Below are positions 30,233 to 41,725 of a stretch of DNA of 54,700 bases, piece by piece. The stretch is from positions 1-54,700 of the forward strand of contig JAGWYB010000006.1 of NCBI GenBank assembly GCA_018969585.1, in the 5' to 3' direction. Source of the DNA: Actinomycetales bacterium. Its GTDB lineage: Bacteria > Actinomycetota > Actinomycetes > Nanopelagicales > Nanopelagicaceae. Both the position numbers and the translations under genes were made by a program. Each line of letters starts with the position of its first letter. Position 1 is the first letter of the stretch. Under the pieces are notes generated by a model. The model was not told the DNA's origin, made no database searches, and worked only from the letters and a program-made list of their open reading frames with translations.

Positions 30233-31144
30233 ATGACGACTAAGCGGACCAATCGCACTCGACTTCTTCTGGTCTCGCTTCTGGTTACATCGCTTTTTCT
30301 AATCACACTGGACCTACGTGGACTTAGCGTTGTGTCATCACTGCGAACAGCTGCGCAAAGTGCGCTTACTCCCTTTCAGTCTCTCAGCACCGCAATTTTG
30401 TCGCCAATTTCAAATTTTCTCGACAATTTGAGCGGTTTGAGATCTGCACAAAATCGCGTTGCTGAATTAGAGAGAGAAAATCAAGAGTTACGAAATACCA
30501 ATATTCTGAATGAAAATGTAGTGGGCGAATTGAAGCAATTAAAAGGCGTACTAGATCTCGCCGGAAGAGCGAAATATAAAACTATTAGTGCTCGAGTTAT
30601 CGGAAAAGGTGGCACTGCAACTATTGGCGAGACAATAATCATTGATAAAGGAAGCGCCTCCGGAATTTCTACAGATATGACAGTTATTTCCGAAAATGGA
30701 TTAGTAGGGGTAGTGAAATCAGTCAGTAATAGCGCTTCAATAATTATGTTGATGAGCGATCCGAATTTTAGATTAGGCGTAAGAGTTGCAGGCTCACAAT
30801 TAATGGGAATTCTCTCTGGGGAAGGGGGCGATAATTTCTCGTTACAAATGTTGAGCGCATCCTCCGATTTAAGTGTCGGAGACGTTTTGCTTTCTAGAGG
30901 AAGCTCCGGAGATAAACCATTCGTACCCGGAGTGCCGGTTGGGAGAGTGAGTTTTGTTGAAAACAGTTTGGGTCAGCTAACCAAAAAAGCTAAAGTCGAA
31001 CCTTACGTAGATTTCAATTCACTTGGTGTTGTGAGCGTCGTTTTAGAATCGATCGCCGGCGATCCAGGAGACGCTCTAGTTCCAAAAGCGCCGAGGCCAG
31101 CCCCGACAATAACTGTTTTCGTTACTCCAACTCCGAATGAATAA
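30233..31144 (+). CDS. mreC: Rod shape-determining protein MreC
   Basis: N-terminal TM, coiled coil and beta domain (ARVIGKGGTATIGETIIIDKGSASGI); position after mreB. Confidence 0.9.
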   Translation: MTTKRTNRTRLLLVSLLVTSLFLITLDLRGLSVVSSLRTAAQSALTPFQSLSTAILSPISNFLDNLSGLRSAQNRVAELERENQELRNTNILNENVVGELKQLKGVLDLAGRAKYKTISARVIGKGGTATIGETIIIDKGSASGISTDMTVISENGLVGVVKSVSNSASIIMLMSDPNFRLGVRVAGSQLMGILSGEGGDNFSLQMLSASSDLSVGDVLLSRGSSGDKPFVPGVPVGRVSFVENSLGQLTKKAKVEPYVDFNSLGVVSVVLESIAGDPGDALVPKAPRPAPTITVFVTPTPNE

Positions 31145-31159
31145 ATCCAGGTTACAACT

Positions 31160-31678
31160 ATGAATATTGCTCGAATTCCTTACATCCTCTTAACACTTTC
31201 GGGATTCTTTATTCTTCAAGAGGGTTTTATCAATCGAATAAATTTCTTTATTGGTGGATTCTCTCTTTATCTTGTCTTTGTAATTGCTTGGACGCTTCAA
31301 GAGGAGCCCAGTAACGCGATGCTTATCGGATTCTTCGCCGGATTTATTGCTGACTTCTCGCCAACTCTAGAGTCGCCATTTGGTTTATGGACGCTAATAC
31401 TCACTGGGTTCTGCTATTTCTTGGCAACCACAGTCAGGGGTAATTTGGATCCACAGTTAAGCCCGCTGCAAATGACTCTAGTAACAGCGTCTAGTTCAGC
31501 TGTTCTGCTCCTGTTGTTTATATTGATTGGAGCAATTCTGGGGCAAGAACTATCGTCGATTAGCATTTTGATATCGGAAGTTATTGGAAACACACTTTGG
31601 AGTTTTGTTCTAGCTCCCATTTATATTCCGTTGACAATTAAGTTCTATCAATTTTCTCTGACAGCGAGGGAGAGATGA
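31160..31678 (+). CDS. mreD: Rod shape-determining protein MreD
   Basis: 172 aa multi-TM protein between mreC and pbp2. Confidence 0.85.
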   Translation: MNIARIPYILLTLSGFFILQEGFINRINFFIGGFSLYLVFVIAWTLQEEPSNAMLIGFFAGFIADFSPTLESPFGLWTLILTGFCYFLATTVRGNLDPQLSPLQMTLVTASSSAVLLLLFILIGAILGQELSSISILISEVIGNTLWSFVLAPIYIPLTIKFYQFSLTARER

Positions 31679-33729
31679 GAGATAGAACTTCCACCGCAGT
31701 TCTTGTTGCTCAAGTATTTGTAATTTCCTTGATGATTGCGCTTTTTGGACGACTCTTCTATCTGCAAATCGCCGATGGCCCTCGTTACCAAGAGGCGGCA
31801 TTGGATATTCAGAGCAGAGATATCGTTACCCCTGCCTTGCGCGGCTTAATTGTTGATATCTCTGGTGAAAAACTAGCCACAAACAAAGCTGGGCTAATGG
31901 TCACTGCAGATCGCTCGATTCTTGATCAGCAAAATGACGATGGCAAAGTCGTCCTTGAGCGAGTGTCTCAGATACTCAAATTGGAATTCAGTGATGTTTT
32001 TGCCCGTACGCGACTTTGCGGAGAGTTGCCAAAAGAGGAGCGAAATGGTTGTTGGACTGGTAATCGATACCAACCGATCCCAATCACCAAAGAAGCTACC
32101 GAGGAGCAAGTTCTAAAGATTGTGGAACGTTCTGATCAGTTCCCAGGAATTGGCGCTGAGCCTGTATCGATTCGAAACTATCCTTCCAAATCAGATGAAC
32201 GCGCAACACATATTCTTGGATATGTCGGACCAATAACGGAAGACGATTTAAATAACGAATTAGGTAAAAAATATTATCGAAATGAGTTAGTTGGCAAAGC
32301 AGGTATTGAACTCCAATACGATGAAGCTTTACGCGGAACTCCGGGAGTTCGCACGGTAATTGTCAACAACAAAGAATCGGTTACACGAGAATCCAAAAAT
32401 ATTGCTCCAATACCGGGAAATCATCTTGTTTTAAATATAAATGCGAAACTTCAAGCTGCCGTAGAGAAGGAGCTTCGTGATTCCGTCTTTCGTGCTCGAG
32501 CAAACGGATACCGTGGTGATTCTGGTGCAGCCGTGGTTATGGATTTGAAGGGTCGAGTTTTAGCGATGGCTTCTTATCCCGATTATGATTTAAATATTTG
32601 GGAAAATGGAATCACCGTCAGACAAGCCAAAGAACTTTATAGTGAACGAAGTGGAGTCCCTGCACTCTCTCGAGCCATCCAAGGAAGTTTTGCACCCGCT
32701 TCGGCATTCAAAGTTGTTTCGCTGGCCGCTGCGGGCGCTGCAAACTACAACTTGGCAAATACATATAACTGTCCGAGTGAGGTGACATTCGGCGATCGAA
32801 CCTTTAGGAATTACGATAGCAAGCCTGCCGGAAGAATTAATTTGGTTACGGCAATGGCTATTTCATGTGACTCGATTTGGTATCAAATTGCATATGACGA
32901 ATGGGTTCGCGATGGAGGATTAAAGCCAAAGCCAAATCCGAACGATAATTTCTTCAAAGCTGCAGCCGGATTTGGGGTAGGCAAGCGCACCGGTATCGAT
33001 CTGCCATCTGAAGTTAAGGGGCGCCTACCAGACCGAGAATGGAAGAAATCTTGGTACTCCCGAAATAAAGAATTTTTCTGTGATTATCAGGCGCGAGCTC
33101 AAAAATCTCAATTAACTCCTTATTTGATTGCGTTGGCAAGAGAAAATTGCCTGGATGGTGACCGAGTAAGAGCGGGAGATATGGTGAATTTTTCGATCGG
33201 TCAAGGAGATGTCTTGATGACACCTATTCAAATGGCAGTTATGTATGGCGCGATTGCCAACGGTGGAAATTTAATGAAACCCAAAATTGCAAGAGCTATT
33301 GTCTCTCCGACAAATAGAGTTATAAAAGAAATGGAGCCAGAAGTTACTGGCAAACTAACCGTCCCAGACTCGACGCTAGAACTTTTGAAACGGTCGTTAA
33401 GAGCAGTTGTTACTTCAGGAACTGCGCGCGGAGTATTCTCAGGATTGCAAGCCGAAGTGAGTGGAAAGACTGGAACCGGACAAGTATTTGGAAGGAATTT
33501 AGATGGATCTGCTAAGGATGATACTTCTTGGTTCGCTTCCTATGCTCCCGCTAAGAAACCTAAATACGTTGTTGTGATGATGGTTAGCCAAGGTGGATTT
33601 GGAGCGACGACAAGTGGAGCCGGCGTTCGTCGTATCTACGAATATATATTTGGCGAGAATGGGAAAAAAGCGATTTTTCCTAATGGCCCTGTTTCGGAAA
33701 TACCAACTATCGATAGCAAGACTTCATAA
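31675..33729 (+). CDS. mrdA: Penicillin-binding protein 2 (MrdA-type transpeptidase)
   Basis: PASAFKVVSLAAA (SxxK), SCDSIWYQIAYD (SxN-like region), SGKTGTGQ (KTG). Confidence 0.93.
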   Translation: MRDRTSTAVLVAQVFVISLMIALFGRLFYLQIADGPRYQEAALDIQSRDIVTPALRGLIVDISGEKLATNKAGLMVTADRSILDQQNDDGKVVLERVSQILKLEFSDVFARTRLCGELPKEERNGCWTGNRYQPIPITKEATEEQVLKIVERSDQFPGIGAEPVSIRNYPSKSDERATHILGYVGPITEDDLNNELGKKYYRNELVGKAGIELQYDEALRGTPGVRTVIVNNKESVTRESKNIAPIPGNHLVLNINAKLQAAVEKELRDSVFRARANGYRGDSGAAVVMDLKGRVLAMASYPDYDLNIWENGITVRQAKELYSERSGVPALSRAIQGSFAPASAFKVVSLAAAGAANYNLANTYNCPSEVTFGDRTFRNYDSKPAGRINLVTAMAISCDSIWYQIAYDEWVRDGGLKPKPNPNDNFFKAAAGFGVGKRTGIDLPSEVKGRLPDREWKKSWYSRNKEFFCDYQARAQKSQLTPYLIALARENCLDGDRVRAGDMVNFSIGQGDVLMTPIQMAVMYGAIANGGNLMKPKIARAIVSPTNRVIKEMEPEVTGKLTVPDSTLELLKRSLRAVVTSGTARGVFSGLQAEVSGKTGTGQVFGRNLDGSAKDDTSWFASYAPAKKPKYVVVMMVSQGGFGATTSGAGVRRIYEYIFGENGKKAIFPNGPVSEIPTIDSKTS

Positions 33730-34877
33730 TGCAAACTTCTAAGTCATCTCGAAGAGTTGAACGCAAACGTGTTTTGCTAGGAACAGATCCGATAATCAAT
33801 GTATCTGTATTACTTCTGACTGGAATTGGAATTCTGCTTGTTTATGCGGCAACTCGTGATTGGTTCGCAGCGAATGGCCAGGACCCTGAGTATTACTTAA
33901 AGCGACAACTTTTGAATGTAATCATCGGACTTGCGCTCGCTTACGGCGTCACGCTGATTGATTATCGATTATTGCGTGCTTACACACCAATAATTTGGGG
34001 TCTGGGCGTCCTTGGATTACTCCTAGTTCTAATTCCAGGTGTTGGAAGTATCGTAAATGGAGCAAGATCTTGGATCTCATTCCCCGGGGGATTTCAAATA
34101 CAGCCTGCAGAGATTGCTAAGTTAACAATTATTGTTGGGATGGCGCTAATTCTTGCCGAACGTGACGCGGGCGCTAAGCACCCGACCGATCGACAAGTTC
34201 TCTACTCACTATTGGTAGCAGCAGTTCCGATTCTTCTGATCGTTGCTCAGCCAGATTTAGGGACTGTTTTAATAATTTCTGCATCCGTCATTGCAATTAT
34301 TGCGACATCCGGGGCAAAGCTTCGCTGGGTAATTGGTTTAATTGTTCTAGGAATTTCAGGCGCCTATCTTGCAGTAGTAAGCGGCGAGGTAAGTGAGTAT
34401 CAACTTAATCGCCTTAGATCTTTTGTTGATCCTTTTGCCGATCCGCAGGCGACTGGATATCAGCTACGACAAGCAAGAATAACAATTGGTTCAGGCGGAT
34501 TATTCGGAAAAGGACTTTTCGAAGGCCCACAGACAAATGGCAGATTCGTTCCAGAGCAACAGACAGACTTTATTTTTACAGTCGCCGGTGAAGAACTTGG
34601 CTTTCTCGGTTCGTCGTTAATACTAATTCTTTATTTATTAATTCTTATGCGCGCGTTCGCTATTGCTCGACGTAGCAATGAGATATTTGGAAGAATTGTC
34701 ACTGTTGGAGTCATCGCCTGGTTTTCTTTCCAAATATTTCAAAATATAGGAATGACCATGGGGTTAATGCCGATGACTGGCGTTCCATTGCCATTTCTCT
34801 CTTACGGTGGCTCCAGCATGTTCGCAAATATGATTGGAATTGGCCTGTTGCAAAATGTTTATCAGCGATCCAGGTAA
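33729..34877 (+). CDS. rodA: Rod shape-determining protein RodA (SEDS family)
   Basis: FVPEQQTDFIFTVAGEELGFLG; MTGVPLPFLSYGGSSM. Confidence 0.95.
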   Translation: MQTSKSSRRVERKRVLLGTDPIINVSVLLLTGIGILLVYAATRDWFAANGQDPEYYLKRQLLNVIIGLALAYGVTLIDYRLLRAYTPIIWGLGVLGLLLVLIPGVGSIVNGARSWISFPGGFQIQPAEIAKLTIIVGMALILAERDAGAKHPTDRQVLYSLLVAAVPILLIVAQPDLGTVLIISASVIAIIATSGAKLRWVIGLIVLGISGAYLAVVSGEVSEYQLNRLRSFVDPFADPQATGYQLRQARITIGSGGLFGKGLFEGPQTNGRFVPEQQTDFIFTVAGEELGFLGSSLILILYLLILMRAFAIARRSNEIFGRIVTVGVIAWFSFQIFQNIGMTMGLMPMTGVPLPFLSYGGSSMFANMIGIGLLQNVYQRSR

Positions 34878-34944
34878 CGCCAGTTTTACCCTTGAAAACG
34901 CGGTAATTAGGTCGACCTTCTCTTATATGTCATACTTCTCGGGT

Positions 34945-35036
34945 AATCGCCTCGAAAGAGGTCGCCAGACCGCTCTATAGGTGCGGTCGGCTGATCCGGA
35001 CTAAAGGCGCAACCGAAGATTTCACCCGAGAGGGTG
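34945..35036 (+). ncRNA. Structured 5' leader of rne (candidate cis-regulatory RNA)
   Basis: Hairpins CCTC-GAAA-GAGG (34950-34961), GACCGC-N9-GCGGTC (34968-34988), CACCC-GAGA-GGGTG (35023-35036) just before the RBS. Confidence 0.45.
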
Positions 35037-35054
35037 CAGAAAAAGGATTTTGCT

Positions 35055-37151
35055 ATGGCTGATGAGCCAAAAAAAACGCGTAAACGCGCTGTTAAGAAAA
35101 CCGCAGCTGAACAAGGCTCGACCGAAAAATCATCTGAAAAAAAGAATGAAAAGAAGTCAGAGCGCAAGAGTAGTTCTGCAATTCCTACACCTATTTTTCA
35201 AGCCCCAACTACAGCTCCTGCGCGAGATAAAAAGGGCGCTGATAGCCAGGAAAGTGAGAATCGTCGAAGACGTCGTCGACGCGGCGGACGCGGACGTCGC
35301 AGATCTGATCGCGAAGAGGGCGTAGAAGGAACGGCAGATTCAAAACTCGAATCAAAACTAGAGGCTAAAGATCAAAGTTCATCTTCTCAGGATAAAAATG
35401 AGCACCAAATCGCTGGCGAACCTGTATTTAAAAAGCGTCGTCGACGTCGAAGATCCGGCTCAGATGGAGTAACTCCTGGCGAAAGTGTTGAAGAAGACGG
35501 CGTAGTGACTGTTGTTAAAGTTCGAGAATCTAGACCACAGCAAGAGCGACCGAAAGAGCGAAAGAGTTTTGAGCGCCGAGACCGTAGAGAGCGGTTCCGA
35601 GAAAGAGATAGAGGCCGAGATCGTGGCCGATATGGCGACTATAAAGAAAATAGACGCCGCGGAACAATTCTCACCGACGCAGAATTTTTAGCTCGTCGCG
35701 AATCTGTCAATCGCGAGATGCTGGTTAGACAGACTGGCGATCGCACCCAAATCGCCATACTTGAAGATAATGTTTTGGTCGAGCATTATGTAAACAGAAG
35801 TAGCAATATTTCTTATGTAGGAAATGTTTACCTCGGCAAAGTTCAGAATGTTCTTCCATCAATGGAAGCGGCTTTCGTAGATATCGGCAAGGGAAGAAAT
35901 GCAGTTCTGTATGCCGGTGAAGTTAATTGGGATGAATCTGGGCTATCCGATAATAAAGAGCGAAAAATTGAAAGAGTTTTAAAAACTGGTCAATCTGTTT
36001 TAGTCCAGGTTACGAAAGATCCAATTGGACAGAAAGGCGCTCGCTTAACTAGCCAGATTTCCCTTCCAGGAAGATATCTAGTTTATGTACCTGGCGGTGG
36101 GATGAGCGGAATTTCTAGGCGTCTTCCCGATAGCGAACGAAACCGTCTAAAAGATGTATTAAAAGATTTAATTACTGATGAAGAGGGCGTAATTGTTCGA
36201 ACGGCAGCCGAAGGCGCATCCGAAGAAGAACTAACCAGAGATGTCGTTAGATTAAAAGCGCAATGGGACGATATTAAGAAGAAGTCAGAAAATTCTTCAA
36301 CAAAGGCTCCTTCACTTCTTTATGGCGAACCAGATATGACCATTAGGGTTATCCGAGATATTTTTAATGAAGATTTTCGAAAGATGACCGTTCAAGGAGT
36401 CGACGCCTGGGAAGACATTCATAACTACCTTGGCCATATAGCTCCAGAATTGATGAGTAAAGTTGAAAAATGGACTGGCACTAAAGATGTATTTACGGAA
36501 AACCGTGTTGATGAACAGCTTGCTAAAGCCTTAGACCGAAAAGTATTTCTCCCATCAGGTGGTTCACTCGTCATTGATAGAACTGAAGCAATGGTCGTAA
36601 TTGACGTTAACACCGGTAAATTTATCGGCAAGGGTGGAAATCTTGAAGAAACAGTAACTAAGAATAATTTAGAAGCTGCGGAAGAGATTGCGCGTCAACT
36701 AAGACTTCGAGACTTAGGTGGAATTATCGTCATCGACTTTATCGATATGGTTTTGGAATCTAACCGTGAACAGGTCTTGCGAAGATTGGTTGAATGCTTA
36801 GGTAGAGATCGCACTAAGCATCAAGTTGCTGAAGTTACCTCTCTTGGGCTAGTTCAAATGACAAGAAAGAGAGTGGGACAGGGCTTGATTGAGGCATTCT
36901 CCACAACTTGTGATCATTGTGGTGGTCGAGGAATTCACGTCCATATGGAACCTGTAGATAAGAAGAAATTAGACCGTGAGATAACACCAATTATTGAATC
37001 TGAAACCGAAGCGAACGATGAATTGGAAACTCCCGATTCAAATCCTGAGCCGACTCCAGATTCAAAAGAGGAGAGCGAAGATGCTCGCCCTAGGTTTGGC
37101 AGGAGACGAAGGCGGGCTGCTTCATCTGGGGTTCTTACGCCTAAATCATGA
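35055..37151 (+). CDS. rne: Ribonuclease E/G family endoribonuclease; ORF opens at 35034, ATG 35055 preferred
   Basis: ILEDNVLVEHYVNRSSNISYVGNVYLGKVQNVLPSMEAAFVDIGKGRNAVLY; VIDVNTGKFIGKGGNLEETVTKNNLEAAEEIARQLRLRDLGGIIVIDFIDM; CDHCGGRG. Confidence 0.95.
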   Translation: MADEPKKTRKRAVKKTAAEQGSTEKSSEKKNEKKSERKSSSAIPTPIFQAPTTAPARDKKGADSQESENRRRRRRRGGRGRRRSDREEGVEGTADSKLESKLEAKDQSSSSQDKNEHQIAGEPVFKKRRRRRRSGSDGVTPGESVEEDGVVTVVKVRESRPQQERPKERKSFERRDRRERFRERDRGRDRGRYGDYKENRRRGTILTDAEFLARRESVNREMLVRQTGDRTQIAILEDNVLVEHYVNRSSNISYVGNVYLGKVQNVLPSMEAAFVDIGKGRNAVLYAGEVNWDESGLSDNKERKIERVLKTGQSVLVQVTKDPIGQKGARLTSQISLPGRYLVYVPGGGMSGISRRLPDSERNRLKDVLKDLITDEEGVIVRTAAEGASEEELTRDVVRLKAQWDDIKKKSENSSTKAPSLLYGEPDMTIRVIRDIFNEDFRKMTVQGVDAWEDIHNYLGHIAPELMSKVEKWTGTKDVFTENRVDEQLAKALDRKVFLPSGGSLVIDRTEAMVVIDVNTGKFIGKGGNLEETVTKNNLEAAEEIARQLRLRDLGGIIVIDFIDMVLESNREQVLRRLVECLGRDRTKHQVAEVTSLGLVQMTRKRVGQGLIEAFSTTCDHCGGRGIHVHMEPVDKKKLDREITPIIESETEANDELETPDSNPEPTPDSKEESEDARPRFGRRRRRAASSGVLTPKS

Positions 37152-37216
37152 ACTCAGTTTGACCCTAGTAACCATCAATCTCTAACCTAGGCCCCTACTT
37201 TGATTGGAAGGAAACC

Positions 37217-37534
37217 GTGTACGCGATTGTGAAAGCTGGCGGACGCCAGGAGAAAGTTGCGGTAGGCGATACCGTATTTGTCGATCGCATCGACGCCGCT
37301 CCCGGCTCTACTGTCACTTTCCCTGCTGTACTCGTTGTTGATGGTGAATCAGTTACCTCTGATCCGAAAGTACTTTCGGGTGTGAAGGTGACCGGTGAGA
37401 TCATCTCTGAAGTTAAAGGTCCGAAGATAAACATTCTTCGCTATAAGGCAAAGACTGGCTATCGTCGTAGGCAAGGTTTTCGTTCCAAGAACACGCGAGT
37501 GAAAATTACCGCGATTAATGGCGTAAGGAGCTGA
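37217..37534 (+). CDS. rplU: 50S ribosomal protein L21 (GTG start)
   Basis: [39 protein letters not shown]. Confidence 0.97.
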   Translation: MYAIVKAGGRQEKVAVGDTVFVDRIDAAPGSTVTFPAVLVVDGESVTSDPKVLSGVKVTGEIISEVKGPKINILRYKAKTGYRRRQGFRSKNTRVKITAINGVRS

Positions 37535-37535
37535 G

Positions 37536-37790
37536 ATGGCATCCAAAAAAGGCGTATCGTCTACACGAAACGGTCGTGATTCGAATCCACAATATCTTGG
37601 CATTAAGAGATTCGGTGGCCAGGTCGTAAACAGCGGCGAGATTTTGGTACGTCAACGCGGTACTAAGTTCCACCCAGGTAAGAATGTAGGAATTGGCAAA
37701 GATGACACTCTCTTTGCACTTGCTGCTGGCGCGGTTGAGTTTTCAAGCGCACGTGGTCGACGCGTTGTAAATATCGTTCCGGCTTCATAA
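37536..37790 (+). CDS. rpmA: 50S ribosomal protein L27
   Basis: [48 protein letters not shown]. Confidence 0.98.
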   Translation: MASKKGVSSTRNGRDSNPQYLGIKRFGGQVVNSGEILVRQRGTKFHPGKNVGIGKDDTLFALAAGAVEFSSARGRRVVNIVPAS

Positions 37791-37805
37791 AAAAACGGGC
37801 TTTTA

Positions 37806-37840
37806 AAAACGGGTCCGTATCAACGGGCCCGTTTTCGCTT
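37806..37840 (+). terminator. Intrinsic terminator after rpmA
   Basis: AAAACGGGTCCGT/AACGGGCCCGTTTT stem followed by CGCTTTT. Confidence 0.75.
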
Positions 37841-37858
37841 TTCTAAGGAGGGAGCGCC

Positions 37859-39334
37859 ATGGCTACATTTGTAGACCGCGTAACTCTCCATGCCGCCGCA
37901 GGAAAAGGTGGCGATGGCTGCGTTTCCGTACATCGTGAAAAGTTTGTGCCCCTCGGAGGTCCTGATGGTGGCAGTGGCGGCAGAGGTGGCGACGTAATAC
38001 TTGTTGTCGACCCTGGCGTGACAACTCTTTTGGATTTTCATCATTCACCACATCGCAACGCAACATCAGGTCGACAAGGCTATGGCTCCATGAAGAATGG
38101 ACCAGACGGCGAAGATTTAATTCTGGGAGTCCCAAATGGAACTGTGGTGCTCACTAAAGAAGGAAAAGTTTTGGCTGATTTAGTTGGAACTGGCTCAAGG
38201 TTTGTTGCAGCTCGCGGCGGGCAAGGTGGTTTGGGTAATGCAGCTCTTGCCTCATCGCGCAGACGCGCACCGGGATTTGCACTTCTAGGTGAACCAGGAG
38301 AGAAACGAACATTAATTTTGGAATTGAAATCGGTTGCGGATATTGGGTTAATTGGTTTCCCAAGCGCTGGCAAATCTTCGTTAATCTCTGCAATTTCAGC
38401 AGCGCGCCCGAAAATAGCTGACTATCCATTTACGACATTGGCGCCAAATCTGGGAGTAGTTCAAGCAGGCGAATCGCGATTTACAGTTGCTGATGTCCCA
38501 GGACTTATTCCTGGTGCTTCAACTGGAAAGGGCTTGGGCTTGGAGTTTCTTCGCCATATTGAGCGTTGTGCTGCTTTAGTACATGTTTTGGATTGTGGAG
38601 CGCTTGAGAGCGACCGAGATCCAATCAAAGATTTCGAAATTATCGAGAATGAATTGAAAAATTATTCCGCTGATTTAAGTGACCGCCCAAGATTAATTGC
38701 TCTCAATAAAATCGATTTACCAGATGGTAAGGCTATAGCGGATATGGTTGAGGCTGAATTTAAAGCACGCGGATATCAGGTATTTCAAGTCTCTGCGGTA
38801 GCGCGACTTGGTTTATCGGAACTTCTCTTCGCGATGGCAAAAACTGTAAATGAGTATCGCGCGGCACAGGCGCATGACGAGAAAGCAAGAATTGTTTTAA
38901 GACCGACGCCCGTTGACGATCGCGGATTTGAAGTTCTGGTAAACGAGGATGGAACATTCACCGTTTTAGGCACAAAACCAGAGCGCTGGGTACATCAAAC
39001 TAATTTCTCAAATGCGGAAGCAATTGGCTATCTTGCAGATCGCTTAGCCAGCCTCGGAGTTGAGAAAGAACTTTTCAAAAAAGGTGCGAAAGCGGGTGAC
39101 GAAGTTCGTATCGGAGCTGGTGATGATGCCGTGATCTTTGATTGGGAGCCAACAATTGAAGCTGGTGCTGAACTTCTGGCTGGCCCAAGAGGTGATGATC
39201 TTCGAATTCCTCGCGGTTGGGAAAAATTCGACGAAGAGGCAATTGATCAACTTGATGACGAGGAACTGGCTCTGCAATGGGAAAATCAAGTTGCCAATCC
39301 GACATCACCAGTAATCGAAGGCGAGAATCGATGA
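37859..39334 (+). CDS. obgE: GTPase Obg (ObgE/CgtA)
   Basis: [59 protein letters not shown]. Confidence 0.97.
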   Translation: MATFVDRVTLHAAAGKGGDGCVSVHREKFVPLGGPDGGSGGRGGDVILVVDPGVTTLLDFHHSPHRNATSGRQGYGSMKNGPDGEDLILGVPNGTVVLTKEGKVLADLVGTGSRFVAARGGQGGLGNAALASSRRRAPGFALLGEPGEKRTLILELKSVADIGLIGFPSAGKSSLISAISAARPKIADYPFTTLAPNLGVVQAGESRFTVADVPGLIPGASTGKGLGLEFLRHIERCAALVHVLDCGALESDRDPIKDFEIIENELKNYSADLSDRPRLIALNKIDLPDGKAIADMVEAEFKARGYQVFQVSAVARLGLSELLFAMAKTVNEYRAAQAHDEKARIVLRPTPVDDRGFEVLVNEDGTFTVLGTKPERWVHQTNFSNAEAIGYLADRLASLGVEKELFKKGAKAGDEVRIGAGDDAVIFDWEPTIEAGAELLAGPRGDDLRIPRGWEKFDEEAIDQLDDEELALQWENQVANPTSPVIEGENR

Positions 39335-40437
39335 GCGAGAGATTCAATAAACTGCAACGAGTAGTTATAAAGATTGGCTCATCGTCATTGACCGGAGCAA
39401 ATGCCGAAAACTTAAGTCCAGTTGCCGTTGACACTTTAGTCGACTCAGTAGCCACTCTTAGAAAAAGAGATATTGACGTAGTAATAGTTTCATCAGGAGC
39501 AATCGCGGCTGGCATTTCACCTCTGGGCCTTTCAGCTAGACCAAAAGATTTAGCAACGCAGCAGGCAGCCGCTGCGGTGGGACAAGGTCTACTTATTCAT
39601 CGTTATACAGAATCGCTGGCGCGCCATTCACTTATTGGCTCTCAAGTACTTATAACAATTGAAGACATCGTTCGCAGATCTCACTATCGAAATGTTAAAC
39701 AGACTTTAGATAGATTATTACAACTTGGAGTTGTGCCGGTGATAAATGAAAATGATTCAGTAGGAACTCAAGAGATTAGATTTGGTGATAACGATCGGAT
39801 TGCAGCTCTAATTTCCCACTTGGTTGGCGCGGATCTACTATTGATTATTACAGATGTCGATGGTTTGTATGATGCGGCGCCGAAAGAAGAGGGCGCAAAA
39901 TTGATTCGCGAAGTCACAGATTTTGAATCGATTGCCAATATTCGAATTGGCTCTAATTCACGTATTGGTAGCGGGGGAATGGCTTCGAAGATAGAAGCCG
40001 CGAGAATTGCCAGCGTTGGTGGAATCTCAACAGTAATGACATCTCTACCTAATGCCGCCAAAGCGTTGCAAGGAGAGAATGTAGGAACATTTTTCAAGGG
40101 CTCAAGCAAGAAACAACCCTCCAGATTACTTTGGTTAGCTCACGCATCAACAATTAGTGGACAATTACATATTGATCAAGGAGCGGCTACAGCACTGCGC
40201 GAAAAAGGAGTTTCACTTTTGGCAGCGGGCGTTACCAAAGTGCTAGGTGATTTTAATGCTGGTGACGCGATCGAAATCGTTGCGCCTAATGGAGAGATAA
40301 TTGCTCGCGGACTGGTTGGGTTTGACTCTTCTGAAATTCCACAGATGCTTGGTAAGACAACTCGAGTTCTTAAGGAAGAATTCGGAGCCGAATTCGAACG
40401 AGAACTGGTCCATCGAGATGATCTGGTGATGTTATGA
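39331..40437 (+). CDS. proB: Glutamate 5-kinase
   Basis: [49 protein letters not shown] domain. Confidence 0.95.
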   Translation: MSERFNKLQRVVIKIGSSSLTGANAENLSPVAVDTLVDSVATLRKRDIDVVIVSSGAIAAGISPLGLSARPKDLATQQAAAAVGQGLLIHRYTESLARHSLIGSQVLITIEDIVRRSHYRNVKQTLDRLLQLGVVPVINENDSVGTQEIRFGDNDRIAALISHLVGADLLLIITDVDGLYDAAPKEEGAKLIREVTDFESIANIRIGSNSRIGSGGMASKIEAARIASVGGISTVMTSLPNAAKALQGENVGTFFKGSSKKQPSRLLWLAHASTISGQLHIDQGAATALREKGVSLLAAGVTKVLGDFNAGDAIEIVAPNGEIIARGLVGFDSSEIPQMLGKTTRVLKEEFGAEFERELVHRDDLVML

Positions 40438-41702
40438 GTAATGATTTATTGATTAAGGAATTAGCAAACAAAGCCCGGATTGCCTCTTCTACTCTACGAG
40501 GTAGCAGTATCGAATCCCGAAGAGCGGCAATTCACTCGATTGCTAAAGCCATTGAAAATAATGTGAGTGAAATTTTGGCTGCTAATAACGAGGATATGAA
40601 TAGAGAGAGGTCTGCGGGTCTTTCGGAGAGTCTTCTCGACAGGTTGGAATTAACTGAAAAAAGAATTTTGGGAATTGTAGAGAGCAATCGAAAGGTTGCA
40701 TCCCTTCCCGATCCATTAGGGCGAATTTTGAAGTCTGGCATTTTGCCAAATGGACTAAAGCAAAATTTAGTTACGGTTCCATTTGGAGTCGTCGGTATGA
40801 TCTATGAAGCTCGCCCAAATGTGACGGTAGACGCTTCAGTCATCTTGTTAATGTCAGGAAATGCGGCGCTACTCCGAGGATCTTCTACGGCACGTCGAAG
40901 TAACGAGATACTTGTACAGATAATGAAGAGTGCGTTAGCCGCTACCGAAATTTCACCAGAAGTAATTCAATTAATACCCTCAGATGATAGAGATACCGTG
41001 AGAGCGTTACTGCATGCAAGGGGAAACGTTGATTTAGTAATTCCACGAGGTTCCGCATCGCTCATAAGGACTGTAGTCGATGAAGCGCTCGTGCCCACAA
41101 TTGAAACTGGCGCCGGCGTATGCCACGTATATGTTGATAAGTACGCTGATTTAGAGATGGCAATTCCAATAATTGTAAATTCCAAGACTCATCGTCCATC
41201 TGTTTGCAATGCTGCCGAGACTCTTCTTGTTCACTCAGCTATCTCAGATAACTTCTTACCAAAAGCATTAAGCGAGTTAAGTTCCAGGGGCGTGAAGTTG
41301 AACTGCGATCTACAATCTTTGGAAATTGCAAGAAAAAATGGGATTACGGCCAACCCTGCTACCAGTGAATCATGGGGAACTGAATACGGAACACTCGAGA
41401 TGAATATTGCGGTTGTCTCAGATGTTGATGAAGCTATTGAACATATAAGGACATTTGGAACTCAGCATACTGAGGCAATTGTTTCCGAGAATGAACCCAC
41501 AATAGAGAGATTCATCGCGCTATCGGATTGTGCTGCGGTTATGGTAAATACTTCGACTCGATTCACAGATGGTGAAGAGATGGGTTTTGGAGCCGAAATC
41601 GGAATTTCAAACCAGAAACTTCATGCTCGCGGTCCAATGGGTTTAGAAGCGATGACCACCACAACTTGGATTGTGAGAGGTGAAGGCCAAATCCGAGAAT
41701 GA
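40434..41702 (+). CDS. proA: Gamma-glutamyl phosphate reductase
   Basis: PFGVVGMIYEARPNVTVDA; LIPRGSASLIRTV-type motif; GFGAEIGISNQKLHARGPMGLEAMTT. Confidence 0.95.
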   Translation: MSNDLLIKELANKARIASSTLRGSSIESRRAAIHSIAKAIENNVSEILAANNEDMNRERSAGLSESLLDRLELTEKRILGIVESNRKVASLPDPLGRILKSGILPNGLKQNLVTVPFGVVGMIYEARPNVTVDASVILLMSGNAALLRGSSTARRSNEILVQIMKSALAATEISPEVIQLIPSDDRDTVRALLHARGNVDLVIPRGSASLIRTVVDEALVPTIETGAGVCHVYVDKYADLEMAIPIIVNSKTHRPSVCNAAETLLVHSAISDNFLPKALSELSSRGVKLNCDLQSLEIARKNGITANPATSESWGTEYGTLEMNIAVVSDVDEAIEHIRTFGTQHTEAIVSENEPTIERFIALSDCAAVMVNTSTRFTDGEEMGFGAEIGISNQKLHARGPMGLEAMTTTTWIVRGEGQIRE

Positions 41703-41725
41703 TTCGGTTTAGGTAAGGTAATCCC

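Noticed and set aside
34907-35167. Minus-strand ORF over the rne leader
   Set aside because: Overlaps a structured leader and the rne N-terminus on the wrong strand; no domain.
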